Below are positions 1-6,119 of a stretch of DNA of 16,109 bases, in pieces. The stretch spans positions 1 to 16,109 of the forward strand of contig CATJWA010000127.1 of NCBI GenBank assembly GCA_949744025.1, given 5' to 3'. The notes beneath the pieces were generated by a model. It saw only the letters and a list, made by a program, of their open reading frames with translations, did no database searches and was not told where the DNA came from. Every line of letters begins with the position of its first letter. Positions within the stretch are counted from its first letter, which is position 1. Position numbers and translations under genes: made by a program. The stretch is from an uncultured Eubacteriales bacterium (GTDB lineage: Bacteria > Bacillota > Clostridia > Oscillospirales > Oscillospiraceae).

Positions 1-83
1 ATGTTGAAATAACGCTCACCTACGATGTTCTTGGAGTTTACCGGGACGGGAAGCTGGTTTTCCCTGAAATCTTAGCTGAATAG
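1..83 (+). CDS. C-terminal end of an unidentified protein (partial)
   Basis: The reading frame that starts at base 3 stays open from the window edge to a TAG at 81-83. It encodes about 26 residues ending in YRDGKLVFPEILAE. The tail alternates hydrophobic and charged residues like the last beta strands of a globular domain. It is too short to assign to a family, so no function is given. An intrinsic terminator begins 6 bases after the stop, which supports this being the true 3' end of a plus-strand gene or operon. The start lies outside the window. Confidence 0.6.
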   Translation, partial: VEITLTYDVLGVYRDGKLVFPEILAE

Positions 84-88
84 ACGAA

Positions 89-121
89 GCCCCCGCCGCT
101 TTCGCGGCGGGGGCTGTTTTA
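89..121 (+). terminator. Rho-independent terminator of the upstream plus-strand gene
   Basis: A perfect 11-bp GC-rich stem (89-99 pairs with 104-114) encloses a 4-base TTTC loop and is followed by TGTTTT. It lies just after the stop codon at 83. There is no T-tract on the minus-strand side, so it is probably a one-way terminator. The convergent cupin gene ends only 16 bases away. Confidence 0.9.
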
Positions 122-136
122 TTGGATATATGTTAC

Positions 137-499
137 TTATGCCTGGGGCTTAATCATGATGGTCATCATCTGGGCGGACTCGGTGCCGGTGTTCAGGCAG
201 CCGCGCTTGGTGCCCTTGCCGAAGTGGACGGAATCGCCGGCATGGAGAACAACCTTCTCCATGTTGTCGTTATCGTCGTACAGCTCGACGGTCATCTCGC
301 CGGAGATGATGTAGTAAATCATTTCAAAGTTGGCGGGAGCGACGTTCGCACCGCCGCCGGGCAGGAAGTGGGACAGACCATGGACGATGGTGCCGCCGTT
401 TACCTCAGCGGGGTTGTGCAGACGGGTGGTGCGAACGTCGAAATGGCCCGGAGCCTCATACTTGACAGCTTCGTTTTTACGAGTAACTTTGTAAGACAT
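137..499 (-). CDS. Small single-domain cupin protein
   Basis: This 120-residue protein is the size of one conserved beta-barrel cupin domain and little else. After a short N-terminus (MSYKVTRKNEAV) it has a glycine-rich segment (HFLPGGGANVAP), then EMIYYIISGEMTVEL, which resembles the first cupin motif, and LHAGDSVHFGKGTKRGCLNTG, which resembles the second. Cupins bind a metal or small ligand and range from sugar isomerases to storage and sensor domains, so the substrate cannot be inferred. The usual multi-histidine metal set is only partly visible. The start at 499 was chosen over an upstream ATG at 535 because AAAGGAAG sits about 8 bases before it. It has its own promoter, and its coding strand matches that of murF upstream. 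The cupin fold is fairly sure; the function is unknown. Confidence 0.85.
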   Translation of the reverse strand: MSYKVTRKNEAVKYEAPGHFDVRTTRLHNPAEVNGGTIVHGLSHFLPGGGANVAPANFEMIYYIISGEMTVELYDDNDNMEKVVLHAGDSVHFGKGTKRGCLNTGTESAQMMTIMIKPQA

Positions 500-552
500 A
501 AATATGACTTCCTTTCGATTATGTTCTTGGGGCACGCCCCATGTACTTTTTT

Positions 553-581
553 ATCATATCACTCCTGCTTTCAAAATTCAA
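553..581 (-). promoter_or_regulatory. Predicted sigma-A promoter of the cupin gene
   Basis: On the minus strand TTGAAT (576-581) and TATGAT (553-558) are separated by 17 bases, close to the sigma-A consensus. The predicted transcript would start near 546 and carry a leader of roughly 45 bases. The leader contains the dyad GGGGC-AC-GCCCC at 529-540. No terminator is visible between murF and this promoter, so read-through from murF is also possible. Confidence 0.65.
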
Positions 582-623
582 GGCCGCATTGGCAATTTCT
601 CCGCTCTTTTCCACAAAAATAAG

Positions 624-1976
624 TCACAGCGCCTCAAGAGCCTTGCACACCTCGTCGAAGCCCATCGAGTGCGACGCTTTCACCAGCACGGCGTCCCCCT
701 CGCGTATCAGCTCCGGCAGAGCGGCGATAAGCCCGCTCCGGCTTTCAAAGCTGCGCGCTCGCTCCCCCGCCTCCTCGGCGGCAAACCGCATCATCTCCCC
801 GCAGGTCAGCAGCAGGTCCACGCCCTGCTCCCTGCAAATCGCGCCTATACCGCGGTGCAGGCTCTCGGACTGTCCGCCCATGTCCAGCATGTCGCCCAGG
901 ATGCACACCCTGCGTCCCGGCAGCTTCGCCAGCGAGCGTATTGCCGAGGCGGTCGAGGTCGGGTTTGCGTTGTAGCAGTCGTCAATCAGCGTGATTTTGC
1001 CCGTGCGCACCATGCGGCTGCGGTGGCCGGCGCCCTCGTAATTTTTTATCCCGCGCTCTATCTCCGCATCCGTCAGCCCCAGCTCAAGCCCCAGCGCGGC
1101 GGCGGCGAGCGCGGCGTACACCATATGGTCGCCGTAAGCGGGAATCTCCGCCGCTATACGATGCGCGCCGCAAACGATATCGCAGGCGGTAAAGCCGTTT
1201 TCAAGGGCGCGGACATTTTCCGCGTGCACGGCGCAGCCGCCGCCGAGCCCGAAGGTCACGACGCGGCGTGTACCGCACTCGAGCCCCGGCAGCAGGTCGT
1301 CATCTCCGTTATAAAACACCGTTCCGTTTTCCGGAACGCACTGCAAAAGCTCCGACTTCGCGCGCAGCACCCCTTCCCTGCTGCCGAGGGTTTCAAGGTG
1401 GGAGTGTCCGATTATCGTGAAAAGTGCATAGTCCGGACGCACCATGCGCGTCAGGCGCGTCATCTCGCCGAAGTCGGAAATGCCCATCTCGACAACCGCG
1501 GCGGTGTGTTCCTCCCTCAATCCGAACAGCGTCAGCGGGACGCCGAGCTCGTTGTTGAAGTTTCCGGCGGTTTTATGGACACAATATTTCTGTGACAGGA
1601 CGGCGTAAAGCATTTCCTTCGCCGTCGTCTTGCCCACGGAGCCGGTGACGCCTATCACGGGAATGTCAAAGCCGCGGCGGTAAAATTCCGCGATGCTCTG
1701 AAGTGCCGAGGGCACCGAGGGCACCAGCACCGCCGGTCCCGTGCAACCTCCCGTCATCCTCTCCGCAAGCACACAGGCTGCACCCCTATTTAAAACCTCG
1801 GGGATAAAGTCGTGTCCGTCCACCCTGCTGCCGGCAATAGCGGCAAACAGACAGCCGTCGCTCACCTCGCGGCTGTCCGTCGTCACGGCGCTTATCTCGG
1901 TATCCTCGCGTCCCTGCGCGCCGGTGAGCACGCCGCCACAGGCCGCGGCTATGTTCTGCAATGTAAGGTTTTTCAT
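624..1976 (-). CDS. murF: UDP-N-acetylmuramoyl-tripeptide--D-alanyl-D-alanine ligase (MurF)
   Basis: MurF is a cytoplasmic ATP-dependent Mur ligase. It joins the D-Ala-D-Ala dipeptide to the UDP-MurNAc-tripeptide, the last cytosolic step in building the peptidoglycan pentapeptide. The 450-residue length is normal for MurF. An N-terminal substrate domain carries the TTDSR signature (residues 32-36). The central ATPase has the P-loop GVTGSVGKTT (109-118). The segment HSHLETLGSREGVLRAKSEL includes the lysine (about 207) expected to be carbamylated in Mur ligases. The C-terminal domain has DDCYNANPTS, a MurF hallmark. Its ATG overlaps the ddl stop in an ATGA, so the pair is translationally coupled and its products act in sequence. 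No frameshift is seen. Confidence 0.97.
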   Translation of the reverse strand: MKNLTLQNIAAACGGVLTGAQGREDTEISAVTTDSREVSDGCLFAAIAGSRVDGHDFIPEVLNRGAACVLAERMTGGCTGPAVLVPSVPSALQSIAEFYRRGFDIPVIGVTGSVGKTTAKEMLYAVLSQKYCVHKTAGNFNNELGVPLTLFGLREEHTAAVVEMGISDFGEMTRLTRMVRPDYALFTIIGHSHLETLGSREGVLRAKSELLQCVPENGTVFYNGDDDLLPGLECGTRRVVTFGLGGGCAVHAENVRALENGFTACDIVCGAHRIAAEIPAYGDHMVYAALAAAALGLELGLTDAEIERGIKNYEGAGHRSRMVRTGKITLIDDCYNANPTSTASAIRSLAKLPGRRVCILGDMLDMGGQSESLHRGIGAICREQGVDLLLTCGEMMRFAAEEAGERARSFESRSGLIAALPELIREGDAVLVKASHSMGFDEVCKALEAL

Positions 1977-3013
1977 TTTTCGTACTTCTTCATGGACACT
2001 TCAATTATTTTTTCGCACAGCCGGCCATAGTCCATGTCCATGGCGGCGGCCATCTGAGGTATCAGACTCGTGGGCGTCATCCCCGGCAGAGTGTTGGCCT
2101 CCAGGCAGTAAATCTCGTCGCTTTCCGGCTCCCAGAGAAAGTCCACCCGGCAGTATGCGTCTATCATCAGCGCGCGGGCCACGCGCTCGGCAAGATGCTG
2201 CACGCGCCGGCGCATCCGCGCGCCTATCTGCGCGGGACATATCTCCAGGGCCGCGCCGGCCTGGTACTTGCTCCTGTAGCTGTAAAAGCCCTGTTTGGGT
2301 ATTATCTCGATAACCGGCATCGCCTCGCCGTCCATCACGCCGACGGTCAGCTCCCGCCCTTTTATAAACCGCTCGACGAGCACCTTCTCCTCGTATTTGA
2401 ACGCCAGCTCCAGCGCCGCGGCGTACTCCCCCGCGTTCGCCACCACCGAGGTGCCTACGCTTGAGCCGCCGCTGCACGGCTTAACCACGCGGGGAAAATC
2501 CGGCGGCAGATATTCCCGCGCGTCATCTCTGCCGAGCGTCACGCCCTCCGGCGCAGCTATGCCGAGGCTGTGAAAAACTGTCTTGCTCAGGCTCTTGTTC
2601 ATCGCCAGCGCGCTGCCGAGATAGCCGCAGCCGGTGTATTTCACGCCGTAAAGGTCCAGCATCGCCTGAACCTTGCCGTTTTCGCCCTCCTCGCCGTGCA
2701 GGGCCATGAAGGTTATGTCCGCGGCCATGCAAAGCTCCAGCACATGGGGTCCGACACGGTGTCCGTCGTCGGCGCGCAGCGCCCTGACCGTATCCAGCTC
2801 CGGCACGCTCTCGCCCACACGGTAAAGCTCCACATCTCCCGCGCCGGCAAAAACCTCCGCGGGGTCCTTAAACGGCTTCGTATATCCGAGGTACAGGTCA
2901 ACAAGCACCGCGTTGTGGCCGAGCGCGCGCAGCGCCCTGGCCGCTCCGCTGCCGCTTGATATGGATACCTCCCGCTCCCCGGACAGACCTCCGCACAGTA
3001 CAACAATGTTCAT
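1973..3013 (-). CDS. ddl: D-alanine--D-alanine ligase
   Basis: Ddl is an ATP-grasp enzyme in the cytosol that condenses two D-alanines into the dipeptide used by MurF. The 346-residue protein starts with MNIVVLCGGLSGEREVS, the N-terminal glycine loop with its conserved Glu. It continues with HGEEGENGKVQ (106-116), YTGCGYLGSALAMNK, the ATP-grasp loop VKPCSGGSSVG (177-187), CRVDF (288-292) and EANTLPGMT (305-313), which holds the metal ligands Glu305 and Asn307. FYSYRSKY (243-250) resembles the omega-loop of D-Ala-D-Ala rather than VanA-type D-Ala-D-Lac enzymes; that is inferred by family comparison, so glycopeptide resistance is not suggested. GGAGGTG precedes the ATG. The gene is first in an operon with murF. 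Confidence 0.97.
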   Translation of the reverse strand: MNIVVLCGGLSGEREVSISSGSGAARALRALGHNAVLVDLYLGYTKPFKDPAEVFAGAGDVELYRVGESVPELDTVRALRADDGHRVGPHVLELCMAADITFMALHGEEGENGKVQAMLDLYGVKYTGCGYLGSALAMNKSLSKTVFHSLGIAAPEGVTLGRDDAREYLPPDFPRVVKPCSGGSSVGTSVVANAGEYAAALELAFKYEEKVLVERFIKGRELTVGVMDGEAMPVIEIIPKQGFYSYRSKYQAGAALEICPAQIGARMRRRVQHLAERVARALMIDAYCRVDFLWEPESDEIYCLEANTLPGMTPTSLIPQMAAAMDMDYGRLCEKIIEVSMKKYEK

Positions 3014-3068
3014 GCTCCACCTCCGCAGACAGATTGCGCTTTACAGACAGTTTATTTCGTTTTCTGCG

Positions 3069-3080
3069 CGGTTATAACCG
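3069..3080. promoter_or_regulatory. Perfect 12-bp palindrome in the ddl leader (candidate operator)
   Basis: CGGTTATAACCG is a perfect dyad about 25-35 bases downstream of the predicted ddl transcription start and 56 bases before the ATG. Its size and position suit a repressor site or an internal roadblock. It is AT-rich in the centre, so it is a poor RNA hairpin and more likely a DNA-level site if it works at all. No regulator is identified, and chance occurrence is possible. Confidence 0.35.
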
Positions 3081-3111
3081 AAATCTGACACAAATTATTT
3101 TACCGGCAAAA

Positions 3112-3140
3112 ATTATAGCATATTATCCGAATCATATCAA
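3112..3140 (-). promoter_or_regulatory. Predicted sigma-A promoter of ddl-murF
   Basis: On the minus strand TTGATA (3135-3140) lies 17 bases from TATAAT (3112-3117), one mismatch from the full consensus. Transcription would start near 3105 and leave a leader of about 90 bases before the ddl ATG. It is back to back with the exonuclease promoter; the two -35 boxes are only 10 bases apart. Confidence 0.8.
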
Positions 3141-3150
3141 ATAAAAACTG

Positions 3151-3180
3151 TTGAGATACACGCGGCATGTGTGTTATAAT
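3151..3180 (+). promoter_or_regulatory. Predicted extended -10 promoter of the exonuclease gene
   Basis: TTGAGA (3151-3156) and TATAAT (3175-3180) are separated by 18 bases. TGT directly before TATAAT makes an extended -10 element. Transcription would start near 3187, giving a leader of about 95 bases with three successive hairpins before the GTG start. Confidence 0.75.
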
Positions 3181-3198
3181 ATTTATGTTTGAATATCC

Positions 3199-3261
3199 GC
3201 GCCCTCTCCGTGGCGCAGTTTGCCGGGCCCAGGCTCCGGCTATACCGCGCGTTTTCCGCGC
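3199..3261 (+). other. Leader with three short hairpins before the exonuclease gene
   Basis: Three GC-rich inverted repeats follow one another: 3199-3203 with 3212-3216 (GCGCC/GGCGC), 3222-3226 with 3236-3240 (GCCGG/CCGGC), and 3247-3251 with 3257-3261 (GCGCG/CGCGC). None is followed by a T-run, so these are not terminators. The last one ends 19 bases before the start codon. They could affect RNA stability or translation. They match no riboswitch class that I recognise. Confidence 0.4.
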
Positions 3262-3280
3262 ATGAAAGTGGTGTTATCAA

Positions 3281-4258
3281 GTGCAGTATGTAGTTCTGGA
3301 CCTTGAGTGGAATCAGGCCATGAGCGCAAAGTCATCCGTGTACAACCGCCTCCCGATACACCTGCGGGGTGAAATTATCCAAATCGGCGCTGTCAAGCTC
3401 AATGAGGACATGACCCCCGGCGAGGAGTTTCAGGTTGATGTCAAGCCGGTGTACTTCCGAAAAATGCACTACAAGGTAAAAAAGCTCACCGGAATCGACT
3501 CCGAGCGCCTGCGTGACGCCGGCGGCTTTGTCGAGGCGATGGAGTCCTTCCGCGCCTGGTGCGGTGACGGCTGCACCTTTCTCACCTGGGGTTATGACGA
3601 CAAGGGCATACTTGAGCAGAATATAATCATCCACGACCTGGACTGGGACTGGATTTCAGGCTGGATAAACCTCCAGCTTATCTACAACGCGCAGACAGAG
3701 GGCGACCGCAGCCAGAAGTCCCTACACACCGCCATGGAGCATTTCGGCATCGAGCAGACCCGGGTTGCCCATGACGCGCTCGGCGACGCTTACAACACCG
3801 CGCTTGTCTGCTCACATCTGGATATGGACAACGGCCTTGAGCATTACGACGAGGCCATGCGCCTGCTGAGCCTGCATGCGCAGAAGATTTCACCCGACGG
3901 AGAGGAGGGCCCCGAGCCTCTCGAGCACCTGACCTTCACCGGCTATGAAACGCGGGCTTCCATATTCTCAAACAGCGAGGCCGTCACTGTCAGATGCCCC
4001 GAGTGCAAATGTGATATGAAGCTCTCCCGCTGGGTCAACCAGGGCGACCGGCGATACATGTCCCTGGCCGCCTGCCGCGAGCACGGCAAATATCTCGTCC
4101 GTCTTAAATTCCGCCGCGGGGATGACGGCACCTGGACCGCCAACCGCATAGTCTACGCCGCTGACGACGAGATGCAGGCGCACTACAAAGCCAAAGCCTC
4201 TCAGGGCCGCCGCCGGCACGGACGCAGGAAAAAATCACCGAAGGAAAGTAATGCGTAA
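3281..4258 (+). CDS. DEDDh-family 3'-5' exonuclease with C-terminal zinc-ribbon-like segment
   Basis: The 325-residue protein opens with a DnaQ-fold nuclease of the ERI-1/KapD-like group (residues 1-190). The acidic pair is D7 and E9 in VVLDLEW, the third aspartate is D106 in TWGYDD, and the closing pair is H164 and D169 in HDALGD, which gives a complete DEDDh set. Such enzymes trim RNA or DNA 3' ends using two metal ions. After a linker, C239, C242, C244, C265 and H268 form a plausible zinc-binding patch, and the last residues (309-320) are strongly basic, which suggests nucleic acid binding. The start is GTG at 3281. An in-frame TGA at 3263 and the absence of any other start codon between them force this choice. 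Similar Bacillus proteins are annotated as sporulation kinase-pathway inhibitors; that role is not assumed here. Confidence 0.88.
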   Translation: MQYVVLDLEWNQAMSAKSSVYNRLPIHLRGEIIQIGAVKLNEDMTPGEEFQVDVKPVYFRKMHYKVKKLTGIDSERLRDAGGFVEAMESFRAWCGDGCTFLTWGYDDKGILEQNIIIHDLDWDWISGWINLQLIYNAQTEGDRSQKSLHTAMEHFGIEQTRVAHDALGDAYNTALVCSHLDMDNGLEHYDEAMRLLSLHAQKISPDGEEGPEPLEHLTFTGYETRASIFSNSEAVTVRCPECKCDMKLSRWVNQGDRRYMSLAACREHGKYLVRLKFRRGDDGTWTANRIVYAADDEMQAHYKAKASQGRRRHGRRKKSPKESNA

Positions 4259-4271
4259 AAGCATAAAAAAC

Positions 4272-4313
4272 GCCCGCGGAGACAGCGCGCTGCAAGGCGC
4301 CTAACCTGCGGGC
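4272..4313. other. Two-part inverted repeat between exonuclease and glycosyltransferase genes
   Basis: GCCCGC (4272-4277) pairs with GCGGGC (4308-4313). Inside it, 4284-4290 can pair with 4297-4302, leaving one bulged base. The perfect palindromes CAGCGCGCTG (4283-4292) and GGCGCC (4296-4301) also lie within. Read on the minus strand the hairpin is followed by GTTTTTT, a terminator-like layout for antisense transcription. On the plus strand no T-run follows. The repeat ends one base before the ATG at 4315, where a ribosome binding site would be expected. Confidence 0.45.
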
Positions 4314-4314
4314 C

Positions 4315-5676
4315 ATGTTATTGAGTATGAAGAAAGCACAATATATAATTTCCGCCGCCGGTCTGGCCGTAATGTTCGGAGCTTTCGTCCTGTGGTGGAC
4401 GCACAGCCCCGGCATCAGTCCCGCCGGGCGCGCATCCGCGCTTGCAAGCGCAGGACTTATGACCGCGCTGTGCCTGCGTTTTGTACCCGTGTGGCTGCGC
4501 TTCTGGACACGCGATACCTCCACCGAGGACGCTCCCCGCGAGCAGGACTCCCCAGCAGCGCGCATCGTCTGTGCGAAAATATTTTTCTGGCTGCTGCTTG
4601 CCGATGCCGCCGTGCTGCTGCTTGTATACCTCATGCGGCATCTGATGGGGTACGGGGAGAGCTTCGCGCAGTCCCTGCAATTCTGGACCTGTTCGGACAG
4701 CCGCCATTATCTGGATATCGCGCGGGACTGGTATCTGTCCGAGGGCGAGTGGGACAGGCTTGTTCAGCTCGTTTTTCTGCCAGGCTACCCCGTCGCGGTG
4801 CGCGTCCTTGCGCTTTTCGTGGGCGACTATCTCCAAGCCGCACTGCTGACCTCCGCGCTCGCCTTCGCAGGCGCGGGCTGCCTGCTGTATCTTCTTCTGC
4901 GGCTTGATTTCGGACACGCCGGAGCCCTGCGCGGTCTGAAATACGCCTGTATAATGCCCGGCGCGTTTTTCTTCTCTGCTCCCATGAGCGACGGGCTGTT
5001 CCTGCTGCTGAGCCTTGCCTGCGTCTATCTCGCGCGGAGGCGGAGATTGCTTTTCTCCTGCCTGCTCGGCGCGCTGGCGGCTTTCACGCGCTCACTGGGC
5101 CTGGCGCTGTTCGTGCCCGTGCTGTTTGAGCTTGTGCGCGAAACGGTGCACTTCGGCCCGCTTACCGCCCGCCGCTGCGCGCGTTTCCTGCTCCTGCTGC
5201 TCATTCCCGCTGGCTTCGGCGGCTACTGCCTGATAAACTATCTCGTCGCCGGCGACCCGTTTAAGTACATGGAATATCAGAGCGTACACTGGGGACAGAA
5301 TTTAGGTCTTTTCTTCAACACCGCCGCGTATCAGTTTGATAACGCCGTGAGCACTTCCTCAAACGACGTACGCGTTTTTCTCGGCCTGTGGCTGCCGAAC
5401 CTGCTGTGCGCATTCTTCGCGCTGTGCGTCATGCTCCCCTGTGTAAAACGGCTGCGCGCATCGTACACGGCTTACTTCATCGCCTATTACATCGTCGCCA
5501 TCGGCGCGACCTGGCTGCTGAGCGCACCGCGCTATTTGGCCTCGCTGTTCCCCATAACGGCGGCGCTGGCGCACCTGAGTGAAAGCCGCCGTGCAGACCT
5601 TGCTTTGACCGTTATTCTCGCCTCATGCTGGACCCTGTATCTGACCGCCTTTGTACTGCGCTGGCAGGTTTGGTGA
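4315..5676 (+). CDS. PIG-V-like GT-C family membrane glycosyltransferase
   Basis: This polytopic membrane protein of 453 residues has about ten hydrophobic segments, the first near residues 9-28. The large first extracytoplasmic loop contains CSDSRHYLDIARDWY (126-140), and FLPGYPV (154-160) follows. Both match the layout of the PIG-V mannosyltransferase family (W-D-S-x-H-Y-L and F-x-P-x-Y-P), with D128 as the probable catalytic acid. FFFSAPMSDGLFLLLSLACVYLARRR and FTRSLGL fit the same family. GT-C enzymes take sugars from polyprenyl-phosphate donors outside the membrane; donor and acceptor are unknown here. ATG at 4315 and ATG at 4327 (MKKAQYII) are both possible starts. Neither has a clear ribosome binding site, and an inverted repeat lies just upstream. 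It is probably co-transcribed with the exonuclease, 56 bases away. Confidence 0.8.
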   Translation: MLLSMKKAQYIISAAGLAVMFGAFVLWWTHSPGISPAGRASALASAGLMTALCLRFVPVWLRFWTRDTSTEDAPREQDSPAARIVCAKIFFWLLLADAAVLLLVYLMRHLMGYGESFAQSLQFWTCSDSRHYLDIARDWYLSEGEWDRLVQLVFLPGYPVAVRVLALFVGDYLQAALLTSALAFAGAGCLLYLLLRLDFGHAGALRGLKYACIMPGAFFFSAPMSDGLFLLLSLACVYLARRRRLLFSCLLGALAAFTRSLGLALFVPVLFELVRETVHFGPLTARRCARFLLLLLIPAGFGGYCLINYLVAGDPFKYMEYQSVHWGQNLGLFFNTAAYQFDNAVSTSSNDVRVFLGLWLPNLLCAFFALCVMLPCVKRLRASYTAYFIAYYIVAIGATWLLSAPRYLASLFPITAALAHLSESRRADLALTVILASCWTLYLTAFVLRWQVW

Positions 5677-5714
5677 CAGCACTGGATTTTTTCGCTCTAA
5701 ATTACACAAAAGGC

Positions 5715-5743
5715 TTGAAATGGCCGCTGTCTTGTGTTATTAT
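5715..5743 (+). promoter_or_regulatory. Predicted promoter of secG
   Basis: TTGAAA (5715-5720) and TATTAT (5738-5743) are spaced by 17 bases, with TGT before the -10 box (extended -10). The predicted leader is about 55 bases long and ends in GAAAGGA just before the secG ATG. Confidence 0.8.
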
Positions 5744-5805
5744 ATCGTGGTGATTATCGGATAAATGTGGGTTTATGCCCATTTCAGATTGAAAGGATGT
5801 AACAA

Positions 5806-6048
5806 ATGACTGCACTTAAACTCATCGTAACCATCATTCAGCTTCTTTGCGGCATATTCCTGATTGCCATCGTGCTGCTCCAGAGCGGCAAGAGCGCGGG
5901 ACTTTCCGGCGCCATCGGCGGCAACAGCGCCGGCGGCGGTTTTTCGGCCAAGGCCCAGTCCAAGACGCTGGACGCCAAGCTCGCCAAGTACACCAAGTGG
6001 GTGGCTCTGGCTTTCGTCCTGCTGACCTTCGTGCTGGATTTGATTTGA
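5806..6048 (+). CDS. secG: Preprotein translocase subunit SecG
   Basis: SecG is the small accessory subunit of the SecYEG channel that assists SecA-driven export. The 80-residue protein has the expected two membrane helices (about 4-24 and 60-79). The conserved loop between them is VLLQSGKSAGLSGAIGG, followed by a glycine- and serine-rich stretch. AAAGGA lies about 8 bases upstream of the ATG. It has its own promoter and is closed by a strong terminator, so it appears monocistronic. In many Firmicutes secG is followed by rnr and smpB, which are absent here. Confidence 0.96.
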   Translation: MTALKLIVTIIQLLCGIFLIAIVLLQSGKSAGLSGAIGGNSAGGGFSAKAQSKTLDAKLAKYTKWVALAFVLLTFVLDLI

Positions 6049-6073
6049 GTGAATAATTGAGCTTTTACTTTTG

Positions 6074-6114
6074 AAAAAGATGGCGCGTCGCCTGAGGTGA
6101 CGCGCCATCTTTTT
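6074..6114. terminator. Two-way terminator between secG and metA
   Basis: A 16-bp perfect stem (6074-6089 with 6099-6114) has A5 on the left arm and T5 on the right arm, so it works as an intrinsic terminator in both directions. It lies between the convergent ends of secG (6048) and metA (6120). Confidence 0.93.
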
Positions 6115-6119
6115 CACGC

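Noticed and set aside
504..1595. Long plus-strand open frame opposite murF
   Set aside because: It is antisense to a complete, motif-rich murF. The translation is rich in Arg, His and Ala with no recognisable domain, as expected for the complement of a GC-rich gene.
1973..3013. Vancomycin-resistance type D-Ala-D-Lac ligase
   Set aside because: The omega-loop FYSYRSKY and the pairing with murF fit an ordinary Ddl. No vanH, vanX or vanRS homologue is present.
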